Source: Streptomyces sp. A1277 (lineage in GTDB: Bacteria > Actinomycetota > Actinomycetes > Streptomycetales > Streptomycetaceae). From it: a stretch of 64,000 nt of DNA. Where the stretch lies: the NCBI RefSeq assembly GCF_004795015.1, contig NZ_SSBI01000019.1, positions 57,111 to 121,110 on the forward strand, in the 5' to 3' direction. The translations under genes were made by a program, and so were the position numbers. Below the pieces are notes generated by a model, which saw only the letters and a list, made by a program, of their open reading frames with translations, did not search any database and was not told the origin of the DNA. This document shows positions 48,059 to 56,336 of this stretch, one piece after another (the first letter of the stretch is position 1; each line of letters opens with the position of its first letter).

Positions 48059-49288
48059 TCAGGAGCCGACGCTCACCGTGAACCGCCGCGGGTTGCCGTC
48101 GTTCGCGGCGCCCGAGACGTCCGGCTCGCCGTCCGGGCGCACGTCGTCGTACGGGAAGGCGTACCCGATCGGGCTGTTGGCGTGGACGATCCGCGACCAG
48201 TGGTTGGTCACCGCGCCCTGGTAGTAGTCGGCCACCGAGGTGCCGTTCGGCTGGTCGGGGTGGCTGAGCATGATCGAGCGGTTGAAGCCGGCCGCGAGCC
48301 GGGCCAGCAGCGCCTTCTTGTCGTCGTTGTCCGCCGGGTTGTTGGTGAAGGGCCCGTGGTTGCAGGTGAAGATGTCCTTGGAGACGGGCTTGGAGAAGGT
48401 GTGCCCGCCGTCGAAGGTCAGGGTGTCGCCGCTGACCCGCCCGGCGCGGACGCCGCGCCCGCCCTGGAGGTCGATGCGCAGGTCGGTCGAGCGGTACTTC
48501 TCCCAGACCTCGTCGATCTGCGCGGTGAACAGGTCGCGGAACGGCATCTGGTCCGGGCGGTCGAAGTAGGGCGCCATCAGGTTCTGCGGCGAGACGACCC
48601 GCAGCACGCTGCCGTCCGAGCCGCGCGTCACCAGCTGGTCCCAGGGCTGGCCGTCGGCCGCCGCCTGGGCGATCAGGCCGTCCGCGATGCGCTGCACGGC
48701 ACCGTCCGGGAGCGGGGCCACGGTGTGCGTGGAGTCGCCCTCCAGGGTCAGCCCGATCGGCAGGGCCGTCACCAGGTCGACGTAGCTGATGTTGGCGTAC
48801 AGCTGCTGCGGGTTGAACGTGAACTCGCAGAACGACCAGGTGCGTCCGTAGTTCGGGTCCGTGGAGGTGGCGAAGGCCGGCTCGACCAGGGCCGGGCCCG
48901 GGTTCAGGTAGAAGTCCAGGGTGTCGTCGCGGACGAAGTAGACGCGCGCGCCGTACATCTGGGGCAGGGTCAGCACGACGGGCCCGGCGCCCGCCCCGTT
49001 CAGCGGGATGGCGCAGTCCACCGGCAGCGGGGTCTGCGGGGCGGCGGGGGAGTCCGGGTGGTAGACGCTCCCGTCGGCGCGCAGCAGGACCCAGCGGTCG
49101 GTGCCCTGCTCGTGGCCGGTGACGTAGGCGTTGACGCGGCCGGGCAGCGAGCGGTTCTCCAGGGCCAGTTCGCAGGTGGCCGCGGACGCGGACGCGCTCG
49201 GACTCAGGGCGCTTCCCCACAGGGGGTAGGTGAGCGCGGTGGCGGTGGCGGCGGCGCCGCCCGTGAGGAACTTCCGGCGCGAAATCAT
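48059..49288 (-). CDS. secreted GH64 beta-1,3-glucanase
   Basis: Exported 409-residue enzyme with a Tat-type signal (MISRRKFLTGGAAATATALTY). It matches family GH64, whose characterised Streptomyces members release laminaripentaose from beta-1,3-glucan. Typical segments are FCEFTFNPQQLYANISYVD (with catalytic acidic residues), SLPGRVNAYVTGHEQGTDRWVLLRADG, FTCNHGPF near the end of the fold, and AAGFNRSIML. It lacks the C-terminal carbohydrate-binding domain of some members. A LacI-type palindrome stands upstream at 49420-49433. It fits functionally with the beta-glucan locus at 23-37 kb although 12 kb away. Confidence 0.93.
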   Translation of the reverse strand: MISRRKFLTGGAAATATALTYPLWGSALSPSASASAATCELALENRSLPGRVNAYVTGHEQGTDRWVLLRADGSVYHPDSPAAPQTPLPVDCAIPLNGAGAGPVVLTLPQMYGARVYFVRDDTLDFYLNPGPALVEPAFATSTDPNYGRTWSFCEFTFNPQQLYANISYVDLVTALPIGLTLEGDSTHTVAPLPDGAVQRIADGLIAQAAADGQPWDQLVTRGSDGSVLRVVSPQNLMAPYFDRPDQMPFRDLFTAQIDEVWEKYRSTDLRIDLQGGRGVRAGRVSGDTLTFDGGHTFSKPVSKDIFTCNHGPFTNNPADNDDKKALLARLAAGFNRSIMLSHPDQPNGTSVADYYQGAVTNHWSRIVHANSPIGYAFPYDDVRPDGEPDVSGAANDGNPRRFTVSVGS

Positions 49289-49642
49289 GAGGCGACTCCG
49301 GGGGTACGTGGGGGGTGCGTGGGGGCGCGGACGGGTGAACCGTGCGGGGAGGTGGAACGGGGGCGTCCGCGGTGCGCACCACTTTCGCGACGCGCGGCGC
49401 GGGCGTCAAGACTTGTGACTGAGAGCGCTCTCAAAAAGAAGAACTCTTCACAACTCGACGCTGTTCGGCGCCACTTGGCGGGCTCGTGCGCGGGGCTTCG
49501 CGTAACGCGTGATCAGGAACTGAACGCGGTGCCCGGGATGTTCCGTATCCGCCCCACTTGGACTAACGCGGGGCGGTTGTTGGACTGGAGAAGCCCTCGG
49601 GGCCGTACGTCGTTGACGGTGCGCGGAGCCGACGACTACGCA
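49289..49642. promoter_or_regulatory. divergent GH64-GH101 regulatory region with LacI/CebR-type box
   Basis: TGAGAGCGCTCTCA (49420-49433) is a perfect 14-bp palindrome very close to the CebR box TGGGAGCGCTCCCA of Streptomyces. It is 132 bp before the GH64 start and 210 bp before GH101, flanked by an outer TTGTGA (49413-49418) / TCACAA (49448-49453) pair. The rest of this 354-bp spacer has no ORF with support; two TTGGACT strings occur at about 49558 and 49579. Confidence 0.7.
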
Positions 49643-52600
49643 ATGCACATGTCACCAAGATTCACTCCGGTGGGCGCCGCAGCCGCCGCTTCAGCCGCCG
49701 TCCTGGCCCTGGTGGGGACCGCGCTCCCCGCCGTCGCCGCCACCCCCACGCCCGCCGCGGCCGGCAGCGCCGTCCCCGCGGGCAGCCCCGTCCTCTCCTC
49801 CGCGCAGCTCGCGGTCGCCGTCGCCGCCGACTTCCCGCGCGTCCTCACGTACACCGACCGCGCCTCCGGCAAGCAGCTGACCGGCAGCACCCGGCCGGTC
49901 ACCGCCGTCACCCTGAACGGGACCGCGCACCCGGTGAAGCTCAAGGGCGCCCCGAAGACCACCAGGTCGGCCGCCCGCTACACGCTCGCCTTCACCGACC
50001 TGCCCGGTGTCGAGATCGACGCCACGCTGTCGGTGTCCGGGCGCACCACCACCTTCAAGGTGACCGCCGTCCGCGACACCGCCGCCTTCCGGGTCTCCAC
50101 GATCGACATACCCGGCCACGACCTGGTCTCCGTCGCCAGCACCGACGCCGGGGCCGCGACCGCCTTCACCCGGCTGGACACCGACTCCACGAAGACCGCC
50201 GACGTCTTCGCGGACGTCACCAAGGACACCCCGGCCGACTCCGCGCCCTCCGGGGCCACCTACGCGATCCTCAACACCGGCTCGCTGGCCGCCGCCGTCG
50301 AGTCCAACTCCTCCTACGACAAGCCCTCCGGGGCCACCGGCGGCGACGACGCCCGCTTCTGGCACCAGGCCCGCAAGGAGGACGACGGCTCCACCCGGGT
50401 CGCCGTCTGGTCCGGGCAGTGGACCTACCGGGGCGAGGGGGCGCCGAAGCCGGAGAGCGGTGAGAACCTGCCCTGGGCCAAGGTCGTCGTCACGCCCGAC
50501 GCCAACGGCGACAGGACCGTCGACTGGCAGGACGGCGCCGTGGCGTTCCGCTCGATCGGCGTGGTCGCGCCGGGCAGCGAGGACACCGCGGACCGGGTGG
50601 TCACGCACATCCCGTTCAACTTCGCCAGCCAGGCCACCCACCCCTTCCTGCGCACCCTGGACGACGTCAAGCGGATCTCCCTGTCCACGGACGGCCTCGG
50701 CCAGCTCGCCCTGCTCAAGGGGTACGCCTCCGAGGGCCACGACTCCGCCCACCCCGACTACGGCGGCGACTACAACAAGCGCGCCGGCGGGCTGAAGGAC
50801 CTCAACGCCCTGCTGAAGGACGGCAAGAAGTGGGGCGCGACCTTCGGCGTCCACGTCAACGCCACGGAGGCGTACCCGGAGGCGAAGGCGTTCGACGAAC
50901 AGCTCGTCGACAAGACGAAGCCGGGCTGGAACTGGCTGGGCCAGAGCTACTACATCGACCAGCGCCGCGACATCAACAGCGGCGACCTCGCCAAGCGCTT
51001 CCAGCAACTGCGCGACGAGACCGGCTCCAACCTCTCCATGCTGTACATCGACGTGTACTACACGCACGGCTGGATCGCCGACAAGACCGTCCAGGCCCTC
51101 CAGAAGCAGGGCTGGAACGTCTCCAGCGAGTGGGCCGACAAGTTCGAGCGGGCCTCGCTCTGGTCGCACTGGGCCAATGACCTCGACTACGGCGGCGCCA
51201 CCAACAAGGGCCTCAACTCGAAGATCATCCGGTTCATCCGCAACGGCGAGAAGGACGTCTGGAACAACGACCCGGTCCTCGGCCAGAGCGCCATCGCCGA
51301 GTTCGAGGGCTGGACCGGCGAGACCGACTGGAACACCTTCTACGACAACATCTGGCAGCGCAATCTGCCCGCCAAGTACCTCCAGCAGCAGCAGATCACC
51401 CGCTGGGACGGCAACGACGTCACCCTCACCGGCGGGATCAGCGGCACGGTCGAGGACGGGAAGCGGACCTTCTACGACCACGGCCGCAAGGTGCTCAGCG
51501 GCACCGACTACCTCCTCCCGTGGGACGGCGGCAAGAAGCTGTACCACTACAGCCAGGAGGGCGGTACGAGCAGCTGGGCGGTGCCGTCGAAGGGCACGTA
51601 CACCGTCTACGAGCTCACCGACAACGGCCGCGTCAAGACCGGCACCGTCCGCCCGGTCAACGGGAAGATCACGCTGAAGGCCGAGGCCGGGCAGCCGTAC
51701 GTCCTCTACCCGCACCAGGCCCCCAAGGCCGCCGGCCCCAAGTGGGGCGAGGACACGCTCGTCGCCGACCCCGGCTTCAACGACGACCGGCTCGGCGACT
51801 GGTCCAGGACCGGCACCGCCGTCCGCGACACCGACACCCAGGGCCGCAACAGCGCGAAGCTCTCCGGCACCGGCACCGCCGCGCTCTCCCAGCGCATCGA
51901 CGGACTGAAGCCCGGCGCCCGCTACACCGCGTCCGCCCTCATCGAGGTCGAACCCGGCAAGAGCAGGCACACCACCATCTCGGCCGGCGGGAAGTCCGTC
52001 GCCGTGGACCGCTCCACCGCCAAGGACTACGTCGCCGCTTCCGACTGGCACGGCACGTACTTCCAGCGCGCCGAGGTCAACTTCACCGCCCCCGCCAACG
52101 GCCGCACCACCCTGCGCATCGAGGCCGCGAAGGGCAGCGCGGCGACCGTCCGCGCCGACGACGTACGCATCGTCGCCAATGCGCCCACGACCAAGAAGAA
52201 CACCGTCGTGCACGAGGACTTCGAGGACGTCGACCAGGGCTGGGGCCCCTTCCTCAAGGGCGACGCGGGCGGCTCCACCGACCCCCGCACCGTCATCTCC
52301 CAGCTGCACGCCCCGTACACCCAGGCAGGCTGGAACGGGAAGCTCATCGACGACGTGCTCAGCGGCAAGGAGTCGCTGAAGGTCCACGAGGAGAACACCG
52401 GGCTCGTCTACCGCACCGCCCCCTGGACCGTGCCGATGACCGAAGGACACCGCTACAAGGTCGAGTACGACTACCAGTCCAGCCACGCCGGGGCCTACGA
52501 GTGGGTCGACGGCTACGACCGGATCACCGCCGACGGCAAGCCCGCCTCGGTCGAGACCCGGACCACCGCCATCGGCGCCCAGCACACCACCGGCCGCTTC

Positions 52601-53521
52601 TCCGAGACCGTCACGGCGGGCTGCGGTGACACCTGGACCGGTCTGCGCAAGCGCGGCGACGCCCCCGAGGGCGCCGACTTCGTCCTCGACGGCTTCACCG
52701 TCACCGACCTCGGCAAGGCCCCCGCCGACGAGCAGGCCGCCTGCGGCACGCTCACGGTCGCGGCCGCCGCCGAGACCCTGGAACCGGGCACCGCCAACAC
52801 CGTCGAAGCGAGCTTCACCAACCACGAGTCCACCGCCGCCACCGGCGTCTCGGTGAACCTGACCCTCCCCGAGGGCTGGGCGGCCGAGCCCGCCGGCGCC
52901 GTCACCTTCGACTCGGTCGCGCCCGGTGCCAAGGTGACCGCGAGCTGGCAGGTCACCCCGCCGGTGGACGCGGAGTACCGCACGTACGCCCTGGCCTCCG
53001 AGGCGTCGTACACGACCGGCGACGGGCAGCGGAAGCTCGGCGCGCAGACCTCCGTACGCACCCTGCCGCCGCCGCCCACCACGGACAGCTGGGCCAGCGA
53101 CCTGGACTGGACGGCCTCCTCCAACGGCTGGGGGCCGGTCGAGCGCGACCTGTCCAACGGCGAGACCGGCACCGGTGACGGCACCGCGCTCACCATCGGC
53201 GGCACGGTCTACGAGAAGGGCCTCGGCAGCCACGCCCCGGCCACCATCCGCTACTACCTCGGCGGCCGGTGCACCTCCTTCACCGCCGAAGTGGGCGTGG
53301 ACGACGTGCAGAAGACCGCCGGGAGCGTGCAGTTCTCCGTGAAGGCGGACGGCACCGAGAAGGTGAAGTCGCCGGTGCTCAGGGCGGCCGACGCCGCCTG
53401 GTCGCTCACGGCCGACGTCACCGGCGCCAAGTACGTCGAGCTGATCGCCGGCGACGGCGGCGACGGCAACGGCAACGACCACGCCGACTGGGGCAGCGCC
53501 CGCTTCCACTGCGGAAGCTGA
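49643..53521 (+). CDS. secreted GH101 endo-alpha-N-acetylgalactosaminidase
   Basis: A 1292-residue exported enzyme. A signal peptide is followed by an N-terminal beta-sandwich (about 45-330) and the GH101 barrel (about 335-610), with the nucleophile Asp470 in MLYIDVYYTHGW and the acid/base Glu496 in NVSSEWADKF. Galactose-binding-like beta domains follow (about 700-1020), then an NPCBM-associated NEW3-type domain (about 1030-1130, VNLTLPEGWAAEPAGAV) and a terminal NPCBM domain (about 1145-1292). The family releases the Gal-beta-1,3-GalNAc disaccharide from O-glycoproteins such as mucins. ATG 49649 is an alternative start. Divergent from GH64; the shared operator may control both. Confidence 0.9.
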   Translation: MHMSPRFTPVGAAAAASAAVLALVGTALPAVAATPTPAAAGSAVPAGSPVLSSAQLAVAVAADFPRVLTYTDRASGKQLTGSTRPVTAVTLNGTAHPVKLKGAPKTTRSAARYTLAFTDLPGVEIDATLSVSGRTTTFKVTAVRDTAAFRVSTIDIPGHDLVSVASTDAGAATAFTRLDTDSTKTADVFADVTKDTPADSAPSGATYAILNTGSLAAAVESNSSYDKPSGATGGDDARFWHQARKEDDGSTRVAVWSGQWTYRGEGAPKPESGENLPWAKVVVTPDANGDRTVDWQDGAVAFRSIGVVAPGSEDTADRVVTHIPFNFASQATHPFLRTLDDVKRISLSTDGLGQLALLKGYASEGHDSAHPDYGGDYNKRAGGLKDLNALLKDGKKWGATFGVHVNATEAYPEAKAFDEQLVDKTKPGWNWLGQSYYIDQRRDINSGDLAKRFQQLRDETGSNLSMLYIDVYYTHGWIADKTVQALQKQGWNVSSEWADKFERASLWSHWANDLDYGGATNKGLNSKIIRFIRNGEKDVWNNDPVLGQSAIAEFEGWTGETDWNTFYDNIWQRNLPAKYLQQQQITRWDGNDVTLTGGISGTVEDGKRTFYDHGRKVLSGTDYLLPWDGGKKLYHYSQEGGTSSWAVPSKGTYTVYELTDNGRVKTGTVRPVNGKITLKAEAGQPYVLYPHQAPKAAGPKWGEDTLVADPGFNDDRLGDWSRTGTAVRDTDTQGRNSAKLSGTGTAALSQRIDGLKPGARYTASALIEVEPGKSRHTTISAGGKSVAVDRSTAKDYVAASDWHGTYFQRAEVNFTAPANGRTTLRIEAAKGSAATVRADDVRIVANAPTTKKNTVVHEDFEDVDQGWGPFLKGDAGGSTDPRTVISQLHAPYTQAGWNGKLIDDVLSGKESLKVHEENTGLVYRTAPWTVPMTEGHRYKVEYDYQSSHAGAYEWVDGYDRITADGKPASVETRTTAIGAQHTTGRFSETVTAGCGDTWTGLRKRGDAPEGADFVLDGFTVTDLGKAPADEQAACGTLTVAAAAETLEPGTANTVEASFTNHESTAATGVSVNLTLPEGWAAEPAGAVTFDSVAPGAKVTASWQVTPPVDAEYRTYALASEASYTTGDGQRKLGAQTSVRTLPPPPTTDSWASDLDWTASSNGWGPVERDLSNGETGTGDGTALTIGGTVYEKGLGSHAPATIRYYLGGRCTSFTAEVGVDDVQKTAGSVQFSVKADGTEKVKSPVLRAADAAWSLTADVTGAKYVELIAGDGGDGNGNDHADWGSARFHCGS

Positions 53522-53530
53522 ACCACTCGG

Positions 53531-53571
53531 GCACAGGGGGGCGGGGGCCGCGCAGGCCCCGCCCCCTGTGC
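53531..53571 (+). terminator. terminator after GH101 gene
   Basis: GCACAGGGGGGCGGGGGCC and GGCCCCGCCCCCTGTGC pair over most of their length with small bulges, starting 10 bp after the stop. Confidence 0.7.
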
Positions 53572-53622
53572 CGTCACCACCCTCCTGGCTCACCGGTGTG
53601 TGCGGCAGACCACAGCGAGACC

Positions 53623-53641
53623 TTTGTGGGACCTCCACAAA
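53623..53641. promoter_or_regulatory. inverted repeat upstream of the carboxylase genes
   Basis: TTTGTGG (53623-53629) and CCACAAA (53635-53641) form a 7-bp inverted repeat with a 5-nt spacer, 132 bp before the carboxylase start. It is A/T-rich at its ends, unlike the surroundings. It is a candidate operator for a lipid- or development-related regulator. Confidence 0.5.
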
Positions 53642-53772
53642 CGATGGCGGGTACCGGCTGGTACTTCGCCTGCATGGCTCCGGGCTTATGTCAGGCTCCA
53701 CCAGTAAACCGGGCAGGAGACTGTACGGAGTCGACGGCGGGGTTTTCTTGGCAGGGTTCGTAGGGTCGATAC

Positions 53773-55356
53773 ATGACCGTTGTGGACGAAACCCAGGGCG
53801 AGCCGAGCGACACCCGCGGCCGCGTGGCCGAACTGCTGGCGCTGCGCGAGCAGGCCCGGCGCGGACCCAGTGACCGGGCGACCGAGGCGCAGCACGCCAA
53901 GGGCAAGCTGACGGCCCGCGAGCGCATCGAGCTGCTGGTGGACCCGGGGTCGTTCCATGAGGTGGAGCAGTTGCGGCGGCACCGGGCGACGGGTTTCGGT
54001 CTGGAGGCGAAGAAGCCGTACACGGACGGTGTGATCACCGGCTGGGGCACGGTGGAGGGCCGGACGGTCTTCGTGTACGCGCACGATTTCCGGATCTTCG
54101 GCGGGGCGCTGGGCGAGGCCCACGCCACGAAGATCCACAAGATCATGGACATGGCCATCTCGGCCGGTGCGCCGCTGGTCTCCCTGAACGACGGCGCGGG
54201 GGCCCGTATCCAGGAGGGCGTCTCGGCGCTCGCCGGGTACGGCGGGATCTTCCAGCGCAACACCAGGGCGTCCGGGGTGATCCCGCAGATCAGTGTGATG
54301 CTCGGCCCGTGTGCGGGCGGTGCGGCCTACAGCCCGGCCCTGACCGACTTCGTGTTCATGGTCCGTGAGACCTCGCAGATGTTCATCACCGGTCCGGACG
54401 TCGTCAAGGCGGTCACCGGCGAGGAGATCACCCAGAACGGCCTGGGCGGCGCCGATGTGCACGCGGAGACCTCGGGCGTCGCGCACTTCGCGTACGACGA
54501 CGAGGAGACCTGCATCGCCGAGGTCCGCTACCTCATCGGCATGCTGCCCTCCAACAACCGGGAGAACCCGCCCACCGCGGCGAGCGACGACCCCGCCGAC
54601 CGGCGCGGCGACGCCCTCCTGGACCTGGTCCCGGCCGACGGCAACCGCCCGTACGACATGCACAAGGTGATCGAGGAGCTCGTCGACGACGGCGACTACC
54701 TGGAGATCCACGAGCGCTGGGCCCGCAACATCATCTGCGCGCTGGCCCGGATGGACGGCCAGGTCGTCGGCATCGTCGCCAACCAGCCCCAGGCGCTCGC
54801 CGGTGTGCTGGACATCGAAGCCTCCGAGAAGGCCGCACGGTTCGTCCAGATGTGCGATGCCTTCAACATCCCGCTGGTCACGCTGATCGATGTGCCGGGA
54901 TTTCTGCCCGGCGTCGATCAGGAGCACGGTGGGATCATCCGGCACGGCGCGAAGCTGCTCTACGCCTACTGCAACGCCACCGTGCCCAGGATCTCGCTGA
55001 TCCTGCGCAAGGCATACGGCGGCGCCTACATCGTCATGGACAGCCAGTCCATCGGTGCGGACCTCACCTACGCCTGGCCCACCAACGAGATCGCCGTCAT
55101 GGGCGCCGAAGGCGCCGCCAACGTCATCTTCCGCCGCCAGATCGCCGAAGCCGAGGACCCCGAGGCCATGCGCACCCGCATGGTCAAGGAGTACAAGACC
55201 GAGCTGATGCACCCGTACTACGCCGCCGAGCGCGGCCTCGTCGACGACGTCATCGACCCGGCCGAGACCCGCGAGGTCCTGATCGCCTCGCTCGCGATGC
55301 TCCGCTCCAAGCACGCCGACCTGCCGGCCCGCAAGCACGGCAACCCCCCGCAGTAG
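53773..55356 (+). CDS. acyl-CoA carboxylase beta (carboxyltransferase) subunit
   Basis: A 527-residue biotin-dependent carboxyltransferase making malonyl- or methylmalonyl-CoA with a separate alpha subunit. Both crotonase-like halves are complete: oxyanion and CoA motifs APLVSLNDGAGARIQEG, MLGPCAGGAAYSPALTD, LIDVPGFLPGVDQEHGGIIRHGAKLLYAY and KAYGGAYIVMDS. By position next to conservons it corresponds to S. coelicolor accB (SCO5535). Asp423, aligned by me with residue 422 of the Streptomyces enzymes, is the residue reported to favour propionyl-CoA, so the substrate is uncertain. The epsilon subunit follows at 68 bp. Confidence 0.94.
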   Translation: MTVVDETQGEPSDTRGRVAELLALREQARRGPSDRATEAQHAKGKLTARERIELLVDPGSFHEVEQLRRHRATGFGLEAKKPYTDGVITGWGTVEGRTVFVYAHDFRIFGGALGEAHATKIHKIMDMAISAGAPLVSLNDGAGARIQEGVSALAGYGGIFQRNTRASGVIPQISVMLGPCAGGAAYSPALTDFVFMVRETSQMFITGPDVVKAVTGEEITQNGLGGADVHAETSGVAHFAYDDEETCIAEVRYLIGMLPSNNRENPPTAASDDPADRRGDALLDLVPADGNRPYDMHKVIEELVDDGDYLEIHERWARNIICALARMDGQVVGIVANQPQALAGVLDIEASEKAARFVQMCDAFNIPLVTLIDVPGFLPGVDQEHGGIIRHGAKLLYAYCNATVPRISLILRKAYGGAYIVMDSQSIGADLTYAWPTNEIAVMGAEGAANVIFRRQIAEAEDPEAMRTRMVKEYKTELMHPYYAAERGLVDDVIDPAETREVLIASLAMLRSKHADLPARKHGNPPQ

Positions 55357-55423
55357 TCCGAGGCCCCCGCAGCACCCCTGCGAGCCCCGCGAAGAACTGC
55401 CGAGAAGACGGAGAGACACACCC

Positions 55424-55630
55424 ATGAGCCCTGCCACCGCCGAGTCCGTGCTGCGCGTCGAGAAGGGTCTCGCCGACCCCGAGGAGCTGGCCGCCATCAC
55501 CGCGGTCCTGCTCGCCCGCGCCGCCGCCCAGCCCGCCGAGAGCCCCGCCCGGCGGGGCCGCGACACGGCCGGCTGGCGCCGCCTGGAGCGCACCCCCGGC
55601 TTCCGGGCGCCCCACAGCTGGCAGGGCTGA
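55424..55630 (+). CDS. acyl-CoA carboxylase epsilon subunit
   Basis: A 68-residue protein found only in actinobacterial acyl-CoA carboxylases, where it stabilises and stimulates the alpha-beta complex. The N-terminal core VLRVEKGLADPEELAAITAVLLARA and the ending RRLERTPGFRAPHSWQG are typical. It is translated from ATG 55424 after GAGAGACAC, in an operon with the beta subunit. Confidence 0.92.
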   Translation: MSPATAESVLRVEKGLADPEELAAITAVLLARAAAQPAESPARRGRDTAGWRRLERTPGFRAPHSWQG

Positions 55631-55700
55631 CCCCGGGCGGGCCATATCGAGCCCGTCCGGCGATTGAGGACAAGCAAGGCCGCCAGGCCGAGCGGCACAC

Positions 55701-55742
55701 GCACGAGGGTCCCGCACTCACAGGAGTGCGGGACCCTCGTGC
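55701..55742. terminator. bidirectional terminator, carboxylase/conservon
   Basis: A 19-bp perfect stem, with arms 55701-55719 (GCACGAGGGTCCCGCACTC) and 55724-55742, and a 4-nt loop ACAG, between the convergent epsilon-subunit and cvnD genes. It overlaps neither coding region. Confidence 0.92.
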
Positions 55743-55754
55743 GTACGGCAGCAC

Positions 55755-56336
55755 CTACCGCAGGCGCGCCATCAGCGCATGCTCGACCAGCGTGATCAAC
55801 GCGCTCTTCGCGTCCGCCCGGTGCCGCGCGTCCGTCGTCAGGATCGGGGTGTCGGGGCCGATCTGGAGTGCTTCGCGGACCTCGTCGGGGGTGTAGGGCT
55901 GGTGTCCGTCGAAGCCGTTGAGGGCGATGACGAAGGGGAGCCCGCTGTTCTCGAAGTAGTCGACGGCCGGGAAGCAGTCGGCGAGCCGGCGGGTGTCCAC
56001 CAGGACCACCGCGCCGATGGCGCCGCGCACGAGGTCGTCCCACATGAACCAGAAGCGGTCCTGGCCCGGCGTACCGAAGAGGTACAGGATCAGGTCCTGG
56101 TCCAGCGTGATGCGGCCGAAGTCCATCGCCACCGTCGTGGTGGTCTTGTCCCCCGTGTGCGTCAGGTCGTCGATGCCCGCGGACGCGGACGTCATCACGG
56201 CTTCGGTGCGCAGCGGATTGATCTCCGAAACGGCACCGACAAACGTGGTCTTACCCACGCCGAAGCCCCCTGCCACCACGATCTTCGCCGAGGTAGTGGA
56301 GCGGGCCGCTCCGCCGCTAGAGCTTGCGAAGTCCAC
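55755..56336 (-). CDS. cvnD: conservon small GTP-binding protein CvnD (first copy)
   Basis: A 193-residue Ras-like small GTPase of the MglA/CvnD type: P-loop GGFGVGKTTFVG (about 26-37), switch II LFGTPGQDRFWF, and a C-terminal GTPase fold without lipid signal. It is the last gene of a cvnA-B-C-D operon, which in S. coelicolor forms membrane complexes resembling eukaryotic GPCR-like systems and affects development. Position next to the carboxylase matches cvn10 (SCO5537-5540). GTG 56336 lies inside the cvnC 3' end (20-bp overlap). Bases 55842-56148 appear identical to the second cvnD. Confidence 0.94.
   Translation of the reverse strand: MDFASSSGGAARSTTSAKIVVAGGFGVGKTTFVGAVSEINPLRTEAVMTSASAGIDDLTHTGDKTTTTVAMDFGRITLDQDLILYLFGTPGQDRFWFMWDDLVRGAIGAVVLVDTRRLADCFPAVDYFENSGLPFVIALNGFDGHQPYTPDEVREALQIGPDTPILTTDARHRADAKSALITLVEHALMARLR
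55842..56148. repeat. 307-bp tract shared by the two cvnD genes (copy 1)
   Basis: Read base by base, 55842-56148 and 61148-61454 are the same 307-bp sequence in the same orientation. On both sides the cvnD genes differ at synonymous sites (for example CCCCCGTGTGC versus CGCCGGTGTGC next to the left end in coding terms). This is the pattern left by gene conversion between tandem paralogues. Confidence 0.85.

Noticed and set aside
49643..53521. Start of the GH101 gene further upstream (open frame back to 47996)
   Set aside because: The upstream extension is antisense to the GH64 gene and lacks the signal peptide position; the signal begins right after Met 49643/49649.
53623..53641. DnaA box or replication origin element
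   Set aside because: CCACAAA resembles part of a DnaA box but not the full Streptomyces consensus TTGTCCACA, there is only one symmetric element, and no dnaA/dnaN genes are near.
49691..53701. 1336-aa minus-strand open frame
   Set aside because: It is the antisense shadow of the GH101 gene, with low-complexity Gly/Val/Ala/Arg composition and no recognisable domain, while the plus strand has a full enzyme with catalytic residues.
53686..56043. 785-aa minus-strand open frame starting inside cvnD
   Set aside because: It is antisense to the acyl-CoA carboxylase genes and out of frame with cvnD; no family resemblance.
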